Origin: Periplaneta americana
Lineage: Eukaryota > Arthropoda > Insecta > Blattodea > Blattidae
DNA length: 64,000 nt
Direction: 5' to 3'
NCBI RefSeq assembly: GCF_040183065.1
Contig: NC_091119.1
Span: 209,130,298 to 209,194,297, forward strand
This document shows positions 58,202-64,000 of this stretch, piece after piece. The notes beneath the pieces are model-generated. The model made no database searches. It was not told the DNA's origin and saw only the letters and a list, made by a program, of their open reading frames with translations. How positions within the stretch are numbered: position 1 is the first letter of the stretch; each line of letters starts with the position of its first letter. The position numbers and the translations under genes were made by a program.

Positions 58202-58322
58202 ATGGCGGAGTTTTACACTGTGAATGTGCTGCAGTGTACCGGTACTGACGGAAATCGGATAGTAATGAGAAGGCCTGGTTATTCCTGTTTCCTGTGCCAA
58301 GTAATGCAGCACAACTTAAAAG
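58202..58322 (+). CDS. Candidate first coding exon of an unidentified gene
   Basis: The exon proper begins at 58,191 after acceptor TTTGTTTCAG. The ATG at 58,202 has A at -3 and G at +4. It codes for 40 residues plus one base and ends AAAAG with donor GTAAGC, phase 1. The peptide starts MAEFYTVNVLQCTGTDGNR and contains CFLCQ, a possible zinc-binding Cys pair. I do not recognise the family and see no later exon in the window, so the rest would lie downstream. Both splice sites are strong and composition is higher in GC than the flanks. It may be a host gene or a gene carried by the element bounded by the inverted repeats at 55.6 and 58.6 kb. Confidence 0.42.
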
Positions 58323-58461
58323 GTAAGCAATGTCGTTGGCATAAGTTCAATGCAAATATAACCTTATATATCTTCAGTAAATAGTCAGGGTTGGAATTGG
58401 TAAGGCAACAATAACCCTAAATATTTTTGAAATCGGAATTTGAATACTCGAGATGGATAAA

Positions 58462-58638
58462 CTCCAGAACATGGATTGCACCCTTTCCCTCTTACTTCAA
58501 AATTCCAACCTTGTGCACACAAAATAAATTATTGGCACTGAAAAGTGCCTTTTCGTAAATATAATGATGCGCATTCGACAAACGCAGACAAATCTGCTCT
58601 TTTTAGTATTTTAAGACATAATTTGGTAGGTGCAATCC
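58462..58638. mobile_element. Small MITE-like element with GGATTGCACC ends
   Basis: AGAACATGGATTGCACC at the left and its near complement GGTGCAATCCGTGTTCT at the right enclose 177 bases. The right half matches the inverted repeat at 55.6 kb. Confidence 0.5.
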
Positions 58639-58639
58639 G

Positions 58640-59036
58640 TGTTCTAAAATTTTCCTCGATGTAGATGTTTTGTAAGACAGTCATGACCAGTAATGTCTGA
58701 ACATGGCCACAGCAGATTTTCGTGGTAGGTCAGGAATGGTTTTTAAATTTTACAGTCAATTGTTCCATCTTGAATTTCGATGTTCAGTTGGAGAATTAGT
58801 GTGGTGATTGCTGTTAATTTTCCTTTTGATAACTCGTTTTATGGACTCATGAAAAACTGTAGTTCTTGTTTATGTTTAATATTAGTTCCTTTATTGGCCA
58901 ACATATCAGCTTTCTCATTACCATATATTCCACAATGGGCTGGGATCCATTGGAGAACTAAGGTCTTATTTAATAATGTTAGCATAATGTTATTTATCTG
59001 TTGTAGATGAATAGATTTGTTTGCATTCTTCTTCAA
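58640..59036 (-). pseudogene. LINE RNase H and C-terminal fragment
   Basis: On the minus strand the frame 58,839-59,036 reads LVLQWIPAHCGIYGNEKADM, the known RNase H segment (HCG..GNE.AD) of I/Jockey-type LINEs, then LANKGTNI. Downstream, after frameshifts, ITGHDCLTKHLHR matches the usual C-terminal RxxTGHD.L..HL.R motif. The reverse transcriptase is absent, so it is a fragment. Confidence 0.85.
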
Positions 59037-59090
59037 TGGTGATTATTGATTATTAATTTTATAACTAATGGTGGGTACTTTTAAAAATGT

Positions 59091-59344
59091 ATATCGTCGT
59101 TGATTTTGTGAAATCTCGTATGCGACAGTACAGAGCATAGTTGTCAGGGGAAAGGAAAAAGTAATTAAATGTCAATAGGTCTACACTGGTCCTCAATGAT
59201 GTCATCATATTGACCAACGTTTTCTACCGAATTATCTAATATCCTTATGTAGGCCTATTGATATGTAATGACTTTTTCCTTCCTCCTGAAAGAATTATGC
59301 TCTGTACTGTCACATAGGAGGTTTCATAAAGTCAATGACGATAT
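59091..59344. mobile_element. Foldback/MITE-like element with about 95-bp inverted repeats
   Basis: The left arm (ATATCGTCGTTGATTTTGTG, GACAGTACAGAGCATA, GGAAAGGAAAAAGT) is matched on the other strand by the right arm at 59,248-59,344 (ATATCGTCATTGACTTTATG, GACAGTACAGAGCATA, GGAAGGAAAAAGT). About 60 bases separate the arms. No coding capacity. Target duplication unclear. Confidence 0.85.
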
Positions 59345-61920
59345 TCAACTCCGAAAATGGAAAACAAATAAAGTAGTATGTGAGGGAGGTGATGGATGAA
59401 ATTTCTGTTTTCTATATTTTTGAAGCTATGTCCTTGATTTATAATCACAGAATGATAGATTATGATTTGGTGAAGTTACATTTCTGTGAGACAATTAGTT
59501 TCTCTGAGCTATTAACAAAAATGTTTGGAAAATGTACATATTTCAAAATGAAATGTGCCACTCAATTTTTCAGTAAAATATGTGAAAATTTTTTGCAAAA
59601 CTAGTGGCATATTTAGAAAAAATATCACACATTAGTTTTCCTATACCTTTACCATAAAAGGGGGAACATTTTTTATAACCACTGCATACCTAAAAATAGA
59701 AATTTTCCATTGCCACTATAAATATTTCATTTTTAAATTCAAAAGGTATTCATTTCATCATAAAATCCATGTGCTGGTTTGTATATATAGAGCGAGCAGT
59801 AAAACTTTCCTGTTCCCAGCACAATATTGTAAGAGCCTCTATACTTTGTACCTGACAAAATGTGCTGAAAAAAAAAAAAGGGTGAGAAAACAGCTTATAA
59901 GGTTTGCATGGAATTACAGTTGAAGGGTGCAGCCAATTATATATTGAGCAATTTCTATGCCTATGAGCGCCACACAGCATTGAAACTTGCTCAACATATA
60001 AACAAGAGGTTGCTGATTCATTTTTCACAAGAAAACGAAAATGACCAAAATTTCACCTATCTTCCCCTTAATATGTAAATGTTTTGGACTTGTGTTATAT
60101 ACCTTGTGATAGCAAAAGCATCTTATGGCTGTTTTGAAGGTAATGTTTGGCATTAAAAATAGAGGATTATAATTAGGCGTACATAACTGACCAATAATAA
60201 TAGTCAAGTATACATTTTGTCATGTTGCTCTTATCCCCAACACATTTTTCTTTAAAAATAGAGCTTAAGGTGCTTTAGAGAGAAATGTCTCATCCTATCC
60301 ACATCCTGTATCCCAATTACATATCTAGAAACATGTGAGAAAAGAAGACTAGGCTTTGGACAATGAACAACAAGACTTCGAAACTAGTCAGCCAAGGTAA
60401 ATCGTAAATATTAACACAGTAAAGAAGTTGGACATTTAATTAGTAAAAAAAAAACTTCGGTCAATCAGATTTCATAAATTAATTTAATGAAAAGGGTTAT
60501 ATGACTGTTAAGGAAAGGGAATATGTTCCCAATAGTTTTCAGTTTAATGTTCAACTATTATCTCCATGTTAAACCAAAATGTGGTATGCATATTACATAA
60601 TTTACAAAACATATTGGACCGACAAGTCAATAAAAACAAATAAATGATGATACAAAGTAGTTAAACATTTCATTTAAATTGCCATTACGTGCTTTTTTGG
60701 GGAGAAAAATACATATTATGGAAACTTTTAATAGCGATCGGGCTATAGGTAATGTTGGTGTAATGGATACCTGTAATACCGATCGGGCTTTCTAACATGG
60801 AATGTAGTTCCAATTTTTGCCACCATCAGTCTTAATGGCCGCTTCAAAAGTGTGTCGAAATTTTTTATACTCTCAGGTCGAAATCCTCGAGTTCAAGATC
60901 TTTCTGGAACTCACCCCAATGACGTCATCTGTGTGTGATCTGTTTAAAGACGACCATTCGTAACTTCGTAGAAGTCATTTGATCTATTTGGAGTGTGGCG
61001 ACGCTTGTAGATGTGTTTGCTAGAGGTGCACTGGCGAAACGTAAGTTAACATAAATATAACTTCAGTTTTTGGTTTATGTTTGTTCATTTTGCGCTATAT
61101 AAACTAACTTACTGATATGAACACTTTTCTTTAATAGATTACTCCCGGAGCCCTCTTTCTCTGAGGTTTTTCTCTGCCATCTGAAAGAATATGGCGCGCC
61201 TAGAATTAAATTATTTTTATCTAACATAATCTACTACATCTTTTGAAAAAAATGGACATTGGAATAAAAATAATGTGAATAAGAAAAAAGTCTCCATACA
61301 TACCCCCGAAATAGCATTAATTACATTGACATTACCTCACAATGCAACAAGTAAATTTTAGGCATATTACGCGTAATTTTCTCACAGCTAAGTCAACGTT
61401 GGTCAGTTATTGAAACGCAGGAAGAATTTGGGAGGCACTATTAATTATCTTTTATTTTATCAGTATGTGGTCCATATAACAAATCAGAGTTTGAGGATAC
61501 TAGCGGAAACTGACGGATTACACGTATTTACTACATAGATTCCGTATGTTGTAATTATAGGGTGCTGTTCACAAACATTCACTAGTCGTGCCTTAGATCG
61601 CACTAAAGTTAAACGCGACTCGGGCGGAACTAACTATAGACCAAGAAAAATTATAGACCTGAATTATCAGTGTATTGTGTCGCAAGTTGAGGATACGAGG
61701 CATTTATTTCCCAGACTTGCTCTGACCCCGTCAGTGACTGAGCCGTAGCTATTATACCTGCGCACCCATGTAGTGCACACAGGAAAATGAAATATTAAAT
61801 AAAATACATAAGGGAAGGTAATAAACTACACAGATATATGACAAGTTTCAGTATATTTTAGTGTCCATGTTACAGCGTTCTCAACTGTTTGTATTGAGAA
61901 GTGAAGAGGAGCGACACATT
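59345..61920. other. No gene recognised; one possible noncoding first exon
   Basis: Mostly AT-rich. At 60,920-60,927 there is a TGACGTCA palindrome, and a GC-richer stretch ends at 61,040 with a perfect donor, GTAAGT (CGAAAC|GTAAGT). This could be a noncoding first exon on the plus strand, but no coding exon follows in the window. Confidence 0.3.
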
Positions 61921-61924
61921 GCAG

Positions 61925-62060
61925 GTTGTTGTTGTTGTTGTCAACTGTCCAAAGACTGGTCTAAACCCCACAAATGATGCCAAGAACTGATCAGGCAACT
62001 AGGCCAGGAGATAATGGGGTAGGATTGCCAATTCCTTTTTCTCTACATTGCACATTGTTC
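61925..62060 (-). repeat. Dispersed repeat (GTATGCAATGGAGGGG family), copy 2
   Basis: Inverted relative to 41,850-41,992: GTTGTTGTTGTTGTTGTCAACTG-type start, AGACTGGTCTAAACCCCAC, CAACTAGGCCAGGAGATAAT, GGGGTAGGATTGCCAATTCC. More diverged at its end. Confidence 0.65.
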
Positions 62061-62755
62061 CTTTATATATGGTGCAATGTATAGTGCAACAACTAGCGGT
62101 GAAAACATTTTCTGCTCTCAGCTCAATAGCTTTGTAATGTGCCAATTGATATAAATAGAAACAGAAATGAAATACAAATGCTTAATATGGACTTGCAAAA
62201 TTTAGAGTATTGGTACAAATTTTCATTAATATAATTTGTCACACACTGTTGAAATTCAGTTAGTTGACCATTTGAGATGGACAGTAGCATCATCCCCTTT
62301 GCTGGTAGTAGATAGTGAGAGTAGAGGCAAAGGCCTATCAACTAAACTGAAATGGGGAATATTAGTCTTCTGCATGCTACTTGTCTAATGGAAACGAGAT
62401 TACTATCTTTTACATTTTTTTTCTCCCCCCACGAACTGTAAGTACTACTACTTTTCTTGTATATTTAATTGGTTTTCATGTTGCTTTTTATTTTTATTAA
62501 GTGCCATTGGGAGTTTGGCAGCGACAAGATACAAAATAATGAGAGATGGGGAGCCCCAAACATAGAATTACATTCTGAATTAGATTGAGATATGGCTGAC
62601 ACATACGGCACATTACTTTGTTAGATAGAACATAGAACTGAAGTTGGATCGAATCTCGGCTAAGTCAAAAGTAAATGTAATTGTGAGTAATTGTTACACT
62701 TACTAGAAACTAGCGCACAGGAAGCTCAAGTGATTTTTACTCAATTTTTTATTGT
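62061..62755. other. No gene recognised
   Basis: AT-rich; no motif. Confidence 0.35.
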
Positions 62756-62756
62756 A

Positions 62757-62855
62757 TATCTGGTCCAGATACGGAGACTAAGAGGAAGGCAGAAAATAGG
62801 AAAGATTGGAGAATGCAGTGAAAGACCTACCCATGGGCAGAACATGTATGTGGTC
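62757..62855 (+). mobile_element. LINE 3' tail fragment
   Basis: Same tail as at 24,280-24,430 and 50,520-50,640: ATACGGAGACTAAGAGGAAG, GAAAGACCTACCCATGGGCA, GAACATGTATG. Only the last about 100 bases are present. Confidence 0.65.
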
Positions 62856-62915
62856 CAGGGAAAATACTAGTCTTTTATTAATATAATGGCTTTCCGAAGT
62901 ATAGTGCCTTAAATA

Positions 62916-63756
62916 CAGAGTGTACATATACAAATGATTCATCGGGTTTTGACATTGTATATCTTCAAATGTATAATGTCCATCCATTTGTACTAATAGC
63001 CAATCGAAAGAGCACATTTCACATATCATTACAAATGTTCTGTGTGCCCTCCTCGTGTTATCCGGCACATCTATGCGGTAGTCCAGTTCGCCCCATACAC
63101 GTTGGAGCATGTCATTGTCGATGTTCCTCAGTGCGGCAGTGATGCGATCCCGGAGTTCAGCCAATGTTGTCGGCATAGGTGGCATGTAAACATTCTCTTT
63201 CACGTACCCCCAAAGAAAAAAAATCACAAACTGTGAGGTCAGGAGACCGTGGGGCCACCTGAGGAGTGGCAAATCGTCCTCAGCAGAATCTTCCACACAG
63301 TTGCGTGAGGAATGTCCAGTTCGCGACTTGTTCGACATGTTGATTTTTGTGGGCTACGAGCGAGTGCCTCTCGGATTCTCTCCACCTCTTCAGCTGAAAT
63401 ACCTGGTCGTCCTGAGCTTTTTCCTTTACACAAGCACCCTTTGTTTTTCAACTGTTGATACCACTGCAGAATGCTTTGGTGGGTTGGTGTGTCTCCTGTA
63501 CTGTCTCCGGAACGCTGCACAGTGATGGTGGATTGAGTACTCTGATATTCCAAAACACAAAATGCTTTCTGTTGATCAGTCAGCATTTTACCAACCGCCA
63601 CTAGTGAGTCACTGAAGAGTCAGAATGAAATCTGAAATGAGAGATACCAAATTTAAGAATATGCTCTTTCTATTGGCTACGAGTACAAATGGGTGGACAT
63701 TATAAATTTTAAGCTATACAGTGTCAAAACCTGATGAATCATTTGTATACACTCTG
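62916..63756 (-). mobile_element. Internally deleted Tc1/mariner-superfamily transposon (DUF4817-type)
   Basis: Terminal inverted repeats of about 100 bp begin CAGAGTGTA; inner parts share ATGATTCATC, GGTTTTGACA, ATAATGTCCA and CATTTGTACT. The element is flanked by TA (62,914 and 63,757). The minus strand keeps the N-terminal DNA-binding part (63,239-63,601: MLTDQQKAFCVLEYQ; SGRPGISAEEVERIREALAR; SPQKSTCRTSREL) and, in another frame (62,778-63,338), the C-terminal part (FFLWGYVKENVYMPPMPTTL; NIDNDMLQRVWGELDYRIDV). The middle, with the first two catalytic residues, is gone. The copy cannot move itself but keeps both ends. Confidence 0.9.
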
Positions 63757-63758
63757 TA

Positions 63759-64000
63759 TTAAACTTTATCTCCACAAAAAATCAAATCCCTTGTAAATTC
63801 TACTGTTTTCACTTTCAAAATCATCTGAACTTCCCGTGCACTGTTTTGCCTACCCTTACCCTATGATATGAAATATAATATTTATTTTAAACTTAGTTCA
63901 AGTTAACTCGTGGAAGTCATACATATTTTGTTCCTAAATTATTTTGACATCAGTTACGATGTGTCCTCCCACACAACAATTCATATCCCCAGCAGCTGGA
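63759..64000. other. No gene recognised
   Basis: Short AT-rich end of the window. Confidence 0.35.

Overview
The window looks like nuclear DNA from a large, repeat-rich insect genome. A cockroach or related polyneopteran is plausible, but that is inference, not proven by the sequence. Reasons: AT-rich background, few and widely spaced coding exons with consensus GT/AG splice sites, many tRNA-headed SINEs with target-site duplications (TSDs), decayed mariner/Tc1 and hAT transposons, non-LTR retrotransposons, and simple repeats. No bacterial-style operons, CRISPR arrays or rRNA genes were seen.

The one well-supported host gene is a lipocalin on the minus strand, spread over 13.6-44.7 kb. Shared exons 2 (17,384-17,606) and 3 (13,609-13,913) carry the GxW-type lipocalin core, two of its conserved cysteines late in the barrel, and a hydrophobic C-terminal tail that looks like a GPI-anchor signal. 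Two separate signal-peptide exons, 1a (44,577-44,699) and 1b (30,124-30,240), both end in phase 0 with similar acidic sequence. Both can join exon 2 in frame, so the locus may use alternative first exons. The introns are full of transposon relics.

Layout. 1-8.7 kb: mostly unrecognised AT-rich DNA, two SINE copies of one family, one of a second family, a CpG-rich promoter-like patch (4.55-4.69 kb) and a LINE 3' end. 8.7-10.7 kb: hAT pseudogene. 13.6-17.6 kb: lipocalin exons 3 and 2, with mariner and hAT relics between them. 18-30 kb: mariner relics, a LINE endonuclease fragment, an in-frame 54-bp tandem array in a transposase relic, more SINEs, a Buster-type hAT relic. 30.1-30.3 kb: exon 1b. 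32.7-36.7 kb: a diverged direct repeat and an antisense LINE carrying a SINE. 38.5-41.4 kb: a LINE interrupted by a DNA transposon and a SINE. 44.5-44.7 kb: exon 1a. 45.1-51.5 kb: a 94-bp satellite with a dimeric higher-order pattern, split by a 5.2-kb terminal-inverted-repeat element. 52.5-53.8 kb: a LINE broken by a small hairpin insertion. 55-59.4 kb: inverted repeats, LINE fragments and a candidate promoter plus first coding exon of an unidentified gene. 62.9-63.8 kb: an internally deleted DNA transposon with about 100-bp TIRs.

The strongest points for a second look are the paired first exons of the lipocalin, the transposon that splits a satellite monomer exactly at a TA, and a strongly over-represented palindromic octamer, TAGGCCTA (15 exact copies found by eye).
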